Below, piece after piece: positions 1 through 8,729 of a stretch of 34,229 nt of DNA. The stretch covers positions 1 through 34,229 of the forward strand of contig NZ_RCZK01000018.1 in NCBI RefSeq assembly GCF_006438955.1, read 5' to 3'. Under the pieces are notes generated by a model. The model was not told where the DNA came from. It was given only the letters and a program-made list of their open reading frames with translations, and did no database searches. The stretch's first letter is position 1, and every line of letters starts with the position of its first letter. The position numbers and the translations under genes were made by a program. Origin of the DNA: Sphingomonas oligophenolica. Its GTDB lineage: Bacteria > Pseudomonadota > Alphaproteobacteria > Sphingomonadales > Sphingomonadaceae.

Positions 1-318
1 GTGCCCGCGGTGTAAGCCACGGGTCATCAGAGGTCGTCGTAGGGCGGCAAGTGGTCGAAGGAGGGCATGGCGCACAGTCGGTGAGACGGGATTGGTAAAC
101 CAGGATTTGGTTTTGTGCCTCGAGCACGTCTGTCTGATCTGGATCCGATCCGCGAACTCCCATGCAGGCCTGCAGCATCGAACGCTGCTCCAAAGGCCGG
201 ACAGATGACAGCATCCGACCAAGCGCAATGCATCTCCAGATTTTGCTTGCTTCCCGAGGGGCGTCCACAGAAAACCAAATGCACCGATCGTTAAGCGGCG
301 CCCCGGTACGGTCATCAG
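1..318. other. no intact gene; degenerate mobile-element flank
   Basis: I see no reading frame here that looks like a conserved protein. A minus-strand frame ending near base 27 closes with the residues MPSFDHLPPYDDL, which reads like the tail of some transposase, but I cannot name it. The last ~35 bases (TGCACCGATCGTTAAG...) resemble the upstream flank of the IS6 copy at 14766, so this end probably belongs to the left flank of the adjacent IS6-family element. Confidence 0.4.
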
Positions 319-945
319 ATGCCACGTCCCCGCAAGCCGCAAAGCCCGTTCCGGTGTTTCAACTCATCGCCCGAGGTGATCCGCCTGGTGGTGATGATGT
401 ACGTGCGGTTCCCGCTGTCGCTGCGAAACGTCGAGGACCTGCTGTTCGAGCGCGGGATCGACATCTGCCATGAGACGGTGCGGCTGTGGTGGAACAGGTT
501 CGGCCCGATGTTCGCCGGCGACATCCGCCGCCAGCGGGTCTCGCGGATGCGCGGGTTCCGTCATTGGCGCTGGCATCTCGACGAGATGTACGTGAAGCTG
601 AACGGCGAGATGGTGTATTTGTGGCGTGCGGTCGACCACGAGGGCGAGATCCTCGAAAGCTACGTCACCAGGACCCGCGACAAGGATGCCGCGCTGCGAT
701 TCATGAAGAAGGCGCTGAAGCGCCACGGCAAGCCCGAGGCGATCACCACCGACGGGCTGCGCTCGTACCGTGCGGCGATGAGGGATCTCGGCAACGCCGA
801 TAAGCAGGAGGTCGGACGCTGGGCGAACTCGATGAGGCGCACCGTGATGCGGCCCCTTCAGATCGACGGTGCAGTGTCGGACAGCTTCGTGGGTTCCGCG
901 ATCTCGGCGCTTGTCGAGCAGTTGCCCGATCCGTCTGCGGACTGA
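319..945 (+). pseudogene. IS6-family transposase, C-terminally truncated
   Basis: This is the DDE transposase of an IS6-family element, which acts on its own inverted ends by cut-in or cointegrate formation. The N-terminal helix-turn-helix region (RFPLSLRNVEDLLFERG) is intact, as are the first catalytic Asp in WHLDEMYVK (about residue 89) and the second in AITTDGLRSY. Family members continue after GRWAN with an RAEN-type motif that carries the catalytic Glu. Here the frame runs after GRWAN into an unrelated ~37-residue tail, so the Glu and the C-terminal Arg-rich part are missing. The copy should be inactive. It is the longest of four IS6 N-terminal pieces in the window, all on the plus strand (see 10062, 14564, 14709). 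Confidence 0.9.
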
Positions 946-1174
946 CCGAGGTCGCGCGGCCCGGCGTTCGACCAGTGCCGGCTCGGTGGGCGGCCCATCG
1001 CGCTCAGCTTGCTCCACTGGCGAGCTTTGGACCGTGTGATTCAGTTTAAGCCGTCCGCGCAGTGCACCCGCCTAGGCCGCTCGGATTGTACTCAGTCTCG
1101 GGCTGCACCTAGCTCGGAACGCAAACTCAACGGTCGGCAGCGGTTCCCTTTATCGCCATATGCGGTCGGCAGTC

Positions 1175-1999
1175 CTAGCGCGCGCAATTCGCCTTCAGCG
1201 CCGCGCACAGGGCCAGTGCATCGCTGGTTGCAGCACCGGATGCTGTATTGTCAAAGACGCACCAGGACGAAGTCCCGGTATCCTGCTCATCCGCGATGGC
1301 TCGCGCGGCCTCCGCGATCATCGGTCGAGTGTAGGCCGAATGATAGACCCGCGGTGCGCCGTGAAGTCGGCGATAGGTCATTCCCAGCCACCCGCCGGGT
1401 CGGTCCCCGCCGCGCACCAGCACCGGGTCGGCGAGGACGCGGGCCACCTTGTGCTGCACGAGGCAGGCGTCGGCGTCCCCGGCGAACCAACTCGCGTTTC
1501 TCGGCTCGCATGCCACGTCGACCGCCGGATCTAACATCGCTCTGAGTACTCCGAAGAAGCTGGAAGCCACCTGCTCATCGAAAGCGAAGCTCGGGGGCAG
1601 CTGAAGGAGCAGCACGTCCAGTTTCTGACCCAAGCCACTGACTTGACACAGGAATACTTCCAGCAGCTCGCCACAATCGACGAGCCTCGCCTTGTGGGAG
1701 ATCTCCTTCGGCATCTTGACCGAGAAGCGGAAGGCGGTGGGAACGCTCGCTGCCCAGCGTTCGTAGGTCGATCGGCGGTGGGTTCTGTGGAACGAGGAAT
1801 TGATCTCGACGGCGGGGAACACGGCGGCATATCGTTCGAGATGGGTACCCGCTGAAAGAAAGGCGTCCGCCGCGGTCCTGGGGATCGACCATCCCGCCGT
1901 GCCGATAAGGATCGACCTGTCCGTCGGCCACGCTTCGTCGCAATGGCCCGATGGGGGGCCTTCCGCTTTGTCAGCGGGCGGCAGGGCGCCGGTGGTCAT
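1175..1999 (-). CDS. DUF72 (YecE-like) family protein
   Basis: This 274-residue protein belongs to the DUF72 family, a TIM-barrel-like fold of unknown biochemical role. Visible family signatures are GTAGWSIPR near residue 33, an F-x-AVEINSSFHR segment near 60, RFSVKMPKEISHKARL near 92, LLLQLPPSFAFD near 128 and ACEPRNASWF near 164. Length is normal for the family. Its ATG overlaps the TGA of the upstream alkB-like gene by four bases (1996-1999), so the two are probably co-transcribed and translationally coupled. The link to AlkB suggests, but does not prove, a role in nucleic-acid damage response. The gene ends in front of mobile-element debris on its 3' side. Confidence 0.9.
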   Translation of the reverse strand: MTTGALPPADKAEGPPSGHCDEAWPTDRSILIGTAGWSIPRTAADAFLSAGTHLERYAAVFPAVEINSSFHRTHRRSTYERWAASVPTAFRFSVKMPKEISHKARLVDCGELLEVFLCQVSGLGQKLDVLLLQLPPSFAFDEQVASSFFGVLRAMLDPAVDVACEPRNASWFAGDADACLVQHKVARVLADPVLVRGGDRPGGWLGMTYRRLHGAPRVYHSAYTRPMIAEAARAIADEQDTGTSSWCVFDNTASGAATSDALALCAALKANCAR

Positions 2000-2631
2000 C
2001 GTTGGACCGGAATTGTCGGCGAAGTGCGGCGCAGAGCCGCAAGGCCCGAAGACGACAGGCTGCGAAACGTGATCGACCAGCGCGTATCATCCATCGCCGC
2101 GATGCTGTGTTCCCAGACATGCCGCGCCTCGCCCGACAGGTGGTAGATCGAACGCGGTGCCAGCGGCATGTTGAGTCGGTCGAAGCCTTTGGCGACGCGT
2201 CGCCGTAAGCGCAGCGTGGCGGGGGCGCCAAGCGAGATGCCGATCACATGCTCGTAATAAGGTCGGTCGCGGTGCCAGCCGATGCCGGCGCCAGGGTCGT
2301 ACCGAATCAGGAGTGCCTGCGTTAGGTCCTTCGGATCGAGGCCTGTGAACTTCGCTGCGCGAACGCGGACAGGCATCAGCCAGTCCGGCATCGGTTCGGC
2401 CAGTTCCAGCCTCGCGGCATCGAAATCATAGCCGATCCCGTATGACGTAGTCAGACGCTTGCCGAGCCAGCCCTGAAAGCGAAAGGGTTCGGGATCGGTG
2501 GCGTCGATGCGCTCGATCAACCCGATCTCTTCGACCCGCGATACGACATCGGTCCTTGTGTCGAACCCCGGCAGGCGCGATTCACCGATCAGATCGGTCA
2601 AGTCGGCATTCCCATCTGTCATGTTATTCAT
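1996..2631 (-). CDS. alkB: AlkB-family alpha-ketoglutarate-dependent dioxygenase
   Basis: This is a Fe(II)/2-oxoglutarate dioxygenase of the AlkB family, which oxidatively removes alkyl groups such as 1-methyladenine and 3-methylcytosine from DNA or RNA. Counting from the ATG at 2631, the iron ligands are H120 and D122 (GWHRD) and H175 (VWEHSI). The 2-oxoglutarate-binding R-x5-R signature is R184/R190 in RWSITFR. The segment LIRYDPGAGIGWHRD is typical. The protein is 211 residues, the usual length. A TTG at 2637 and an ATG at 2622 are alternative starts; no Shine-Dalgarno clearly decides. It overlaps the DUF72 gene by ATGA. Which AlkB subgroup it belongs to cannot be settled by eye. Confidence 0.93.
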   Translation of the reverse strand: MNNMTDGNADLTDLIGESRLPGFDTRTDVVSRVEEIGLIERIDATDPEPFRFQGWLGKRLTTSYGIGYDFDAARLELAEPMPDWLMPVRVRAAKFTGLDPKDLTQALLIRYDPGAGIGWHRDRPYYEHVIGISLGAPATLRLRRRVAKGFDRLNMPLAPRSIYHLSGEARHVWEHSIAAMDDTRWSITFRSLSSSGLAALRRTSPTIPVQR

Positions 2632-2663
2632 TCTCAATCAGGGTCCATGCCGTTTCACGCTAG

Positions 2664-2804
2664 TCATCGCTGACGTTCTTCACCTGGTTGAACCTCTAAA
2701 TCGCGTTCGGTGCGCCGCACCTCCAGAGGCTCCTTGCGCTGCTTCGGGAAGTCGAACGAGCATTTATGCAGGTCGTCACCATTTTCGGTGCTAATGTTGG
2801 TCAT
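2664..2804 (-). CDS. 46-residue hydrophilic protein, unknown
   Basis: A short minus-strand frame starts at 2804 directly behind an excellent Shine-Dalgarno (AAGGAGGTAAGG then ATG). It encodes 46 residues beginning MTNISTENGDDLHK and ending in a charged stretch (EVRRTERDLEVQPGEERQR). It has no membrane segment or signal peptide and no family I recognise. It lies 33 bases upstream of the alkB-like gene on the same strand, so it may be the first gene of that transcript or encode a leader. The ribosome-binding site is much better than that of its neighbours, which is the main reason to believe it is translated. Confidence 0.55.
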   Translation of the reverse strand: MTNISTENGDDLHKCSFDFPKQRKEPLEVRRTERDLEVQPGEERQR

Positions 2805-2967
2805 CCTTACCTCCTTCATCTCCCATGCTAACGCTCCAAGACGCTCAGAGGTTTATCCGGAGCGATCTTCGGCTGCGTGGCACACCCCAGGGTGCGTCAC
2901 TTGCAGCGCGTTGCACGCCAGCGCTCGATTGCAGCTCCATAGCGCTCCGCGAATTCGTCGCGCCTAT

Positions 2968-3060
2968 CCCCCTTCGACATCGAATGTGAGAGCGAGGACA
3001 GCTATCAGATTACGATAGCGGTGGCCGGGTTCCGCCCGGATGACATCGCGCCGATCGAGT
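2968..3060 (+). pseudogene. Hsp20/IbpA small heat-shock protein remnant
   Basis: One plus-strand frame reads PFDIECESEDSYQITIAVAG then FRPDDIA, which matches the start of the alpha-crystallin domain of IbpA-type small heat-shock proteins (family pattern PPFDIE-x-GED-x-YRI-x-LAVAGF). No start codon or N-terminal part lies in frame upstream, and the frame loses similarity after about 30 residues. I read it as a decayed fragment. Nothing else between 2805 and 3361 looks coding. Confidence 0.6.
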
Positions 3061-3361
3061 CTCGCGGTTACAGCGGGGGCGACTGCAATAGGGGAGCAGA
3101 AATATCCGCTTGTCCGCGCCGGGATGGGCGCCGCGATGGCACAGTCGATGCGACAAATATTTTTCGGCGCGGGACCGGACATCAGTAGAGTTCGCGCGGC
3201 CGCGCCTGATCCGCATGTCTACCGACCAGCATCTGCTGGTCGCTGCGGGCGTTCCTGACCAACCGCATCGATCGCCAACAAAACGCTCGATGTGACGGCA
3301 CCTTTTGCGCCGTCGCCGGTTATCGCGCGATCGTCACTCGCCGCGCAGCACGGAAACGCCA

Positions 3362-3949
3362 TTGCAAGACATCTTCGGGTGGATCGCCCCCATCGCGACC
3401 ACGATCGCGGCCCTCATGACCGCCGCGAACCTTGGTAGCCGGGTCACCGGTTGGGGGTTTGTACTGTTTACGGTGGGCTCAGTCGCCTGGTCGACGGTGG
3501 CGCTCGGCACCGGCCAGACTAATTTGTTACTCACCAACGGCTTCCTGACCCTCGTGAACGTGGTCGGCATCTGGCGCTGGTTGGGCCGACAGGCTCGGCA
3601 TGAGGAGGGAAGCGCCGCGGCGGCGTTGCGGAGTGCGGCGGCGCGGGTGCCAAACCTGTTCGGGATGGGAATGCTGGTCGGCGGGACGTTGACTGGACGT
3701 GACGACACCGCGATCGGCACCGTGATCGACGGAATGATGCGCTGCGACGGCGGCGGGCTTGCCTATGTGGTAGTGGCAGAGGGCGGGGTCGGCGGCGTGG
3801 GCGAGCGGCTGCACGCGCTGCGTCCGGATCAGCTGCGGTTCGGCGAGCAGATTACCTGCGATCTGGACGCCGCGGCGCTCAGTCGGTTGCCAGTGCTGGC
3901 GCATAACGACTGGCCTGCCGCTATCGACTCTGAGATTGCGCGTGACTGA
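3362..3949 (+). CDS. PRC-barrel-like domain membrane protein
   Basis: The protein has two parts. The N-terminal ~80 residues hold about three hydrophobic segments (IAPIATTIAALMTAANLG, GWGFVLFTVGSVAWSTVAL and LLLTNGFLTLVNVVGIWRWL). The C-terminal part (LVGGTLTGRDDTAIGTVIDGMM ... LAYVVVAEGGVGGVGERLHALRPDQLRF) has the GT-x-IDGMM and Y-VVVAEGG pattern of PRC-barrel domains. I chose the TTG at 3362 because it opens right before the conserved QDIFGWIAP start; the frame is open from a TTG at 3305, whose product would begin with an Arg-rich stretch. It lies just upstream of the helicase gene, probably in one transcript. Function is unknown. Confidence 0.75.
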   Translation: MQDIFGWIAPIATTIAALMTAANLGSRVTGWGFVLFTVGSVAWSTVALGTGQTNLLLTNGFLTLVNVVGIWRWLGRQARHEEGSAAAALRSAAARVPNLFGMGMLVGGTLTGRDDTAIGTVIDGMMRCDGGGLAYVVVAEGGVGGVGERLHALRPDQLRFGEQITCDLDAAALSRLPVLAHNDWPAAIDSEIARD

Positions 3950-3968
3950 GTCCGTCCAAGGGCGGGAG

Positions 3969-6900
3969 ATGGCGTCGGTCGGCTTGACGGCCACCCGGCT
4001 GGCGGACGCACTGGAGGCAGGGGACGTGCTCTTCATCGCGATTGACGAACAGCGCGCTGAAGCGGTCGCGGAGGCGTTGCGGAGCGCCGCACCGGATGCG
4101 CAGGTAATCCACAGTCCATCGAGCGACGCTTTGCCGGGTGAAACCGGCGCCGCTTCCCCGTCGAACGTCGGTCGGCGACTGGCCGCGTTACGCGCGGCGC
4201 GGGTGATACAGGCGGCGCCGAACCGCGCGACTTTGGCATTCGTAACCACGGCGGAAGCAGCGTCTGGCACCTATCCCCCTCCGATCGCATTCGACCAGAC
4301 ACCACCGACGCTGACGGCCGGCGATACGATCGATATCGCCACGCTGGCCGAGACGCTGCAAGGCATCGGCTATTTCGCAGATGACCGCGTTGACGAGCCT
4401 GGTGAGATGGCGGTGCTCGGGCAAGTGGTCGATCTGTTTCCGGCAGATTCGTCCAGCCCGGTGCGGGTCGAAGTGCAGGACGGCCTGATCGCTGGAATTC
4501 GCTGCTACGATCCGGTTTCGCAACTCGGTTTGCATGCGCTTGATCACATCGAGATCGGTCGCGTTGCGGAGCCGCCAGTCGAGGAGGACTGGGTATCGTT
4601 GTTCGACCACATGCCCGATGCCGAAGTCGCCGCCGATCCGGGCGTGGCCAAACGGCGTGACCGTTACATCGCGCTAGCCAAGGAAGCGATGCGTGCGGGC
4701 GGAGGCATCATATTGGCTGACGCCGTGGCGTGGGAACGGGCGCTAGCAAGACGGCGAATGATCGACCTGACAGCGGGCCCGGACGCTGCCGTCCCGCGCT
4801 TCGTCGAGGGCAAGGCACCGCAGCGCGCATTCGAGCGTTTCGTGAAGGCGGCGTTGGCCCGTGAAGAGCGCGTTGTCGTTTTGGGTGCAGATCGTGATTT
4901 GCGATTCTTGGGGCCGCGGATCGCGAAGGCGGTTGGGGTGCCTTGCGAGACGGTCGCTGCATGGCGCGATGTCGTGACACTGCCGACTGGTACGATTGGG
5001 CTGCTGACCATGCCAGTCGATCGCGGCTGGCAGGGGGATGGTGTGCTGGCAGTCGCGGCGGCGGACCTGCTTGGCGGTCGTGCACTTAACGACCGCGAAG
5101 TCGCGAGCGCCGGCATCGACCCACTCCGTGGCGAACTGGGTGACATTCGCATCGGCGACGTGGTCGTGCACGAGGATTTCGGGATCGGTCGGGTTGCCGG
5201 GATTGAGCCGTCGCCGACGGGCGGCATTGCGGAGGGCTACGGTGACGCGATCGTGTTGGAATATGCGGGCGCTGCGCGCCGCCTCGTGCCGGTCTACGAC
5301 GCAGATCGGCTGTGGCGCTATGGGGCGGATGCGGATGCGGTAGCGCTCGACAAGCTCGACGGCTCGACTTGGAAGAAAAGGCGGGTTGAAATTGATGCCG
5401 CGATTGCCGCCAGCGCGCGCGGTCTCACAGCGCTCGCCGCGGAGCGCGACCGGCGAACCGCTCCGCCGCTCGAACCCGATGTCTCGGCCTACGAACGCTT
5501 CGCCGCCGACTTCGCGTTCACCGAGACCTCTGACCAGGCGCGCGCGATCGCGGCGGTGCGGTCCGATCTCGCCGCCGGCAAGCCGATGGATCGGCTGGTG
5601 GTCGGCGATGTCGGCTATGGCAAGACCGAGGTCGCGCTGCGCGCCGCCGCGATCGCCGCGCTGGCGGGCAAACAGGTTGTGGTCGCTGCGCCAACGACTG
5701 TGTTGGTGCGCCAGCATCTCGAGGTATTCCGACAACGGTTTTCCAACACCGGCCTGACGGTGGCCGGCCTGTCGCGACTGTCCAGCGCGGCGGAGAAAAA
5801 GGCGGTGAAGGCGGGACTTGCCGACGGCTCCATCGCACTGGTGATCGGGACCGGCGCGGTCGCCAGTAAAAACGTCAGATACCGAGATCTGGCGCTGGTC
5901 GTGATCGACGAGGAGCAAAGGTTCGGCGCGAGCGACAAGGCGAAGCTGCGAGCCCTTAACCCGGACGGCCACGTCCTGACGCTGACCGCCACGCCGATCC
6001 CGCGGACGCTTCAGACGGCGCTAATCGGGCTGCAGCAAGTGTCGGTGATTGCCACACCGCCCGCTCGCCGCCAGCCGATCCGCACCAGCGTCGGCGCCTT
6101 TGACCCGGCCTTGTTACGCACCGCCCTGCTGCGCGAGAAGGGTCGCGGTGGCCAGAGTTTTGTCGTGGTTCCGCGGATCGAAGACATGGAACCGATGGCG
6201 ACGCGGCTGGCAGATCTCGTCCCTGGTCTGGTCATACGATCGGCGCATGGAAAGCTACCGGCAGCCGAGATCGACGAGGCGATGGTCGCATTCGCCGGTG
6301 GAGACGGCGATGTCCTGCTCGCGACCAATATCATCGAAGCGGGGCTCGACGTGCCGCGCGCCAATACGATGATCGTCTGGCGCGCCGATCGTTTCGGACT
6401 GTCGCAGCTCCACCAATTGCGGGGCCGTGTGGGACGCGGCGGGCGGCGCGGGCAGATTATGCTGGTGACCGATCCCGACACGCCAATCGCGGAGGCGACG
6501 CTCAAGCGGTTGCGCACGCTGGAGGCGCTCGACCGGCTCGGGGCAGGCTTCGCGATCAGCGCGCGCGATCTTGACATGCGCGGCGCCGGCGAACTGCTTG
6601 GCGATGCGCAGGCCGGCCATATGAAGCTGATCGGCGTCGACCTGTATCAGCACCTGCTAGAAGGGGCGCTGCGCACGGCGCGAGGCGAGCAGGTTGATCG
6701 TTGGTCTCCAGTCCTGCGGGTCGGCGCATCCGGTCGGCTTCCGGAGGAGTGGATTCCGGAGGCCGACGTCAGGATCGCGCTCTACAGCCGACTGGCCCGA
6801 TTGGCCGACGCGAGGGGCCTGGACGCGTTTGAGGCCGAACTGGAAGACCGCTTCGGCAACCTACCTGAGGCCGCCGACGACCTTCTTGCGCTAGCCAAAA

Positions 6901-7109
6901 CCCGGCTGCTGGCGCGCGCTACCTGTATTGCCCGGATTGATGCCGGACCGACGGCCATCGCGCTGACGCCGCGACCTGATTTTTGCGGAGCTACCGCGAA
7001 CCTCGAGGCGAAGGATGGTCGCCTGCTGCTACGCGAACGAATCGATGCACCGGGCGCGCGGCTGCAGCGGATTCTAACGCTCCTGCACGATCTGCTGCGA
7101 GACAACTGA
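3969..7109 (+). CDS. Mfd-like (transcription-repair coupling) helicase paralogue
   Basis: This superfamily 2 DNA translocase is related to Mfd, which removes stalled RNA polymerase and recruits UvrA. Domains in order are a divergent UvrB-like N-terminal part (RRLAALRAARV, then GEMAVLGQVVDLFP), a CarD/RID-type RNA-polymerase interaction domain (IRIGDVVVHEDFGIGRVAG), helicase lobe 1 with Walker A GDVGYGKTE and DEEQRFG, motif III TATPIPRTL, lobe 2 with ATNIIEAGLD and QLRGRVGRGG, and a TRCF-type C-terminal domain. At ~1046 residues it is roughly 100 shorter than usual Mfd, with the shortening mainly N-terminal, so UvrA recruitment may be altered. ATG 3969 has AAGGG six bases upstream; GTG 3942 and TTG 3936 are alternatives. 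I infer an Mfd paralogue rather than the housekeeping copy. Confidence 0.85.
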   Translation: MASVGLTATRLADALEAGDVLFIAIDEQRAEAVAEALRSAAPDAQVIHSPSSDALPGETGAASPSNVGRRLAALRAARVIQAAPNRATLAFVTTAEAASGTYPPPIAFDQTPPTLTAGDTIDIATLAETLQGIGYFADDRVDEPGEMAVLGQVVDLFPADSSSPVRVEVQDGLIAGIRCYDPVSQLGLHALDHIEIGRVAEPPVEEDWVSLFDHMPDAEVAADPGVAKRRDRYIALAKEAMRAGGGIILADAVAWERALARRRMIDLTAGPDAAVPRFVEGKAPQRAFERFVKAALAREERVVVLGADRDLRFLGPRIAKAVGVPCETVAAWRDVVTLPTGTIGLLTMPVDRGWQGDGVLAVAAADLLGGRALNDREVASAGIDPLRGELGDIRIGDVVVHEDFGIGRVAGIEPSPTGGIAEGYGDAIVLEYAGAARRLVPVYDADRLWRYGADADAVALDKLDGSTWKKRRVEIDAAIAASARGLTALAAERDRRTAPPLEPDVSAYERFAADFAFTETSDQARAIAAVRSDLAAGKPMDRLVVGDVGYGKTEVALRAAAIAALAGKQVVVAAPTTVLVRQHLEVFRQRFSNTGLTVAGLSRLSSAAEKKAVKAGLADGSIALVIGTGAVASKNVRYRDLALVVIDEEQRFGASDKAKLRALNPDGHVLTLTATPIPRTLQTALIGLQQVSVIATPPARRQPIRTSVGAFDPALLRTALLREKGRGGQSFVVVPRIEDMEPMATRLADLVPGLVIRSAHGKLPAAEIDEAMVAFAGGDGDVLLATNIIEAGLDVPRANTMIVWRADRFGLSQLHQLRGRVGRGGRRGQIMLVTDPDTPIAEATLKRLRTLEALDRLGAGFAISARDLDMRGAGELLGDAQAGHMKLIGVDLYQHLLEGALRTARGEQVDRWSPVLRVGASGRLPEEWIPEADVRIALYSRLARLADARGLDAFEAELEDRFGNLPEAADDLLALAKTRLLARATCIARIDAGPTAIALTPRPDFCGATANLEAKDGRLLLRERIDAPGARLQRILTLLHDLLRDN

Positions 7110-7456
7110 CCCGCCTGGTGACACATACCTATGAACCCGTGATTGCCAATTTCAGCTCGCTGTCGTCACATGAGAATGACCGCTTCGAAGGGTCCCTGCT
7201 CGCCTCCGTCTTGTCGAAGCTGAGCGACTGAAACCGGTCTTTGTGTGCCGACAGCGGCCCGGCTGATGCAACGGAACGAAACTGCTGCAAATCATCGTTG
7301 CTGCTGGCTACCGTCTGGAGCTGATGGTCGTTGCGAATGTGGTCCGCATTTTAGCTGCTATCCGGGGTCCGAGCCTGTTCACTCGCCCTGATGCGGGGCG
7401 GATCGCACAGAGGAGCAAACGGTCGGCGCACGAACCGGTTACAAATTGGAAGGCTA
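7110..7456. other. gap without recognised gene
   Basis: Nothing that looks like a conserved gene is visible. A GGAAC at 7272 is followed by GTT after 19 bases, two more than in the better EcfG-type sites of this window, so I do not call it a promoter. A frame open from 7391 runs into the glycosylase gene but its first 22 codons are not family-like. Confidence 0.5.
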
Positions 7457-8029
7457 ATGGATTTGCTTGAACTGCCATCGAATTTCTTCGATCGTGATGT
7501 CGAAAGCGTCGCGCGGGAGTTGCTCGGTATCACGCTTCTCGTCGACGGCGTTGGCGGTGTGATCGTCGAGACGGAAGCCTATGACGCCTCCGACCCGGCA
7601 TCCCACAGCTTTCGCGGTCCGACGTCTGCCAACGCCGCGATGTTCGGCGCGCCCGGCACGGCCTACGTATACCGGATCTACGGCCGGCACTGGTGCTTCA
7701 ACGTGGTCTGTGGGTCTCCCGCCGCGGGAAGCGCGGTGCTGATCCGCGCCATCGAACCGCGGGAAGGGCTTGATCGAATGAGATGCCGTCGCGGCGGCGT
7801 CCCGGACCGACTGTTGTGCTCCGGCCCCGGTCGGCTGGCGCAGGCACTTGCGATCGACGCCGCCCAGCACGGGACCAGTCTCCTCGTGCCACCATTCTTG
7901 CTAATCGACCGCGACGAGCCGCCCGACATGGTCGTGGGCGCGCGGATCGGGATCACGAAGTGTGTGGATCTGCCGCGTCGCTTCGGCGCTCGCAACTCTC
8001 CGTATCTTAGTCGGCCGTTCGCACGCTGA
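7457..8029 (+). CDS. DNA-3-methyladenine glycosylase (AAG/MPG family)
   Basis: The product is an alkyladenine DNA glycosylase, which flips and excises alkylated purines such as 3-methyladenine to start base excision repair. Family motifs are ARELLGITLL near residue 16, VIVETEAYDASDPASHSFRG with the catalytic Glu in ETEAY, MFGAPGTAYVYRIYGRHWCFNVVC and a CSGPGRLAQALAI segment. At 190 residues it is of normal length. ATG 7457 has a GGAAGG Shine-Dalgarno and begins the family-like sequence MDLLELPSNFFDRD. It follows the Mfd-like helicase on the same strand after ~350 bases, and with AlkB upstream it makes a local alkylation-repair theme. Confidence 0.93.
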   Translation: MDLLELPSNFFDRDVESVARELLGITLLVDGVGGVIVETEAYDASDPASHSFRGPTSANAAMFGAPGTAYVYRIYGRHWCFNVVCGSPAAGSAVLIRAIEPREGLDRMRCRRGGVPDRLLCSGPGRLAQALAIDAAQHGTSLLVPPFLLIDRDEPPDMVVGARIGITKCVDLPRRFGARNSPYLSRPFAR

Positions 8030-8116
8030 AACGCGCCACGCCACGCTGTGGCAACAGTCGTGGTCGTCAGGATCTCCACACTGTGGAACGAGTCCGCATC
8101 ATCCTGAAAGAGAGTT

Positions 8117-8141
8117 GGAACTCAAACGCGACGCGTCGGTT
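8117..8141 (+). promoter_or_regulatory. putative EcfG (general stress) promoter for the hemerythrin gene
   Basis: GGAAC at 8117-8121 and GTT at 8139-8141 are separated by 17 bases, matching the alphaproteobacterial EcfG pattern GGAAC-N16/17-CGTT except that the base before GTT is G. The site sits 27 bases before the start codon of the hemerythrin gene. Confidence 0.55.
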
Positions 8142-8167
8142 GCACCTCCCAGTAGGAGGAGTGAAAG

Positions 8168-8692
8168 ATGGCAACCGCGAAAGCATCGTCAAAAGCGAAA
8201 CCCAAGACAAAGTCCCGCGCGACGCGCAAGGCGTCGAGCGCCGCCGCCAAGCCGGCAGATGCAATCAAACTGCTGAAAGACGACCACAAGGAAGTAAAAG
8301 CGTGGTTTGATGCGTTCGACAAGACCGATGATGACGCCAAAAAGCAAGATCTCGCGAACAAAATCTGTAAGGCATTAACGGTGCATGCGCAGATCGAGGA
8401 GGAAATTTTTTACCCGGCGGCTTATGATGCGCTTGATAAGGACGGCGATGACCTGCTCGACGAGGCAGAGGTCGAGCACGCCAGCGCGAAGGACTTGATC
8501 TCCCAAATTGAAGCGTCTAAGGTTGGCGAACCGCTATTCGACGCTAAAGTCACGGTCTTGGGCGAATATATCGCGCACCATGTTGAAGAGGAAGAGGGAG
8601 AACTCTTCCCGGAATGTCGCGACAGTAGCATGGATTTAAAAGGGCTCGGCACGCAGCTTGCGGCACGGAAAGCGGAATTGATGGCGATGTAA
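8168..8692 (+). CDS. hemerythrin HHE-domain protein
   Basis: This 174-residue protein has a Lys/Ala-rich basic tail of about 30 residues followed by a hemerythrin-like four-helix bundle that binds a diiron centre. Likely metal ligands are H40 (KDDHKEV), H73 and E77 (VHAQIEEEIFYP), H104 (VEHASAKDL) and H138/E142 (AHHVEEEEGELFP). The start has a strong GGAGGAG Shine-Dalgarno. The family is linked to oxygen, NO or iron sensing and stress; the exact role here is inferred. The basic tail could bind nucleic acid. An EcfG-type promoter lies upstream and a hairpin terminator downstream, suggesting a single-gene stress transcript. Confidence 0.93.
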   Translation: MATAKASSKAKPKTKSRATRKASSAAAKPADAIKLLKDDHKEVKAWFDAFDKTDDDAKKQDLANKICKALTVHAQIEEEIFYPAAYDALDKDGDDLLDEAEVEHASAKDLISQIEASKVGEPLFDAKVTVLGEYIAHHVEEEEGELFPECRDSSMDLKGLGTQLAARKAELMAM

Positions 8693-8694
8693 AT

Positions 8695-8729
8695 TCGAAG
8701 GTGCCGCTGAACGGCGGCACCTTTCGAGT
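8695..8729 (+). terminator. hairpin terminator after hemerythrin gene
   Basis: GGTGCCGC and GCGGCACC form a perfect 8-bp stem around a short loop, extended outward by TTCGAA/TTTCGAG pairing. It starts a few bases after the stop codon. The T-run after the stem is short (CTTTCG), so termination efficiency is uncertain. Confidence 0.6.

Noticed and set aside
364..1017. Long minus-strand frame opposite the IS6 transposase
   Set aside because: It mirrors the transposase codons; composition is His/Arg/Pro-rich shadow and the plus strand has clear IS6 motifs.
4743..5972. 409-codon minus-strand frame inside the Mfd-like gene
   Set aside because: It is the antisense shadow of a gene with unmistakable helicase motifs; no family-like sequence of its own.
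7272..7298. EcfG-like promoter upstream of the glycosylase
   Set aside because: The spacer between GGAAC and GTT is 19 bases, two longer than the better sites, and it is ~160 bases from the start codon.
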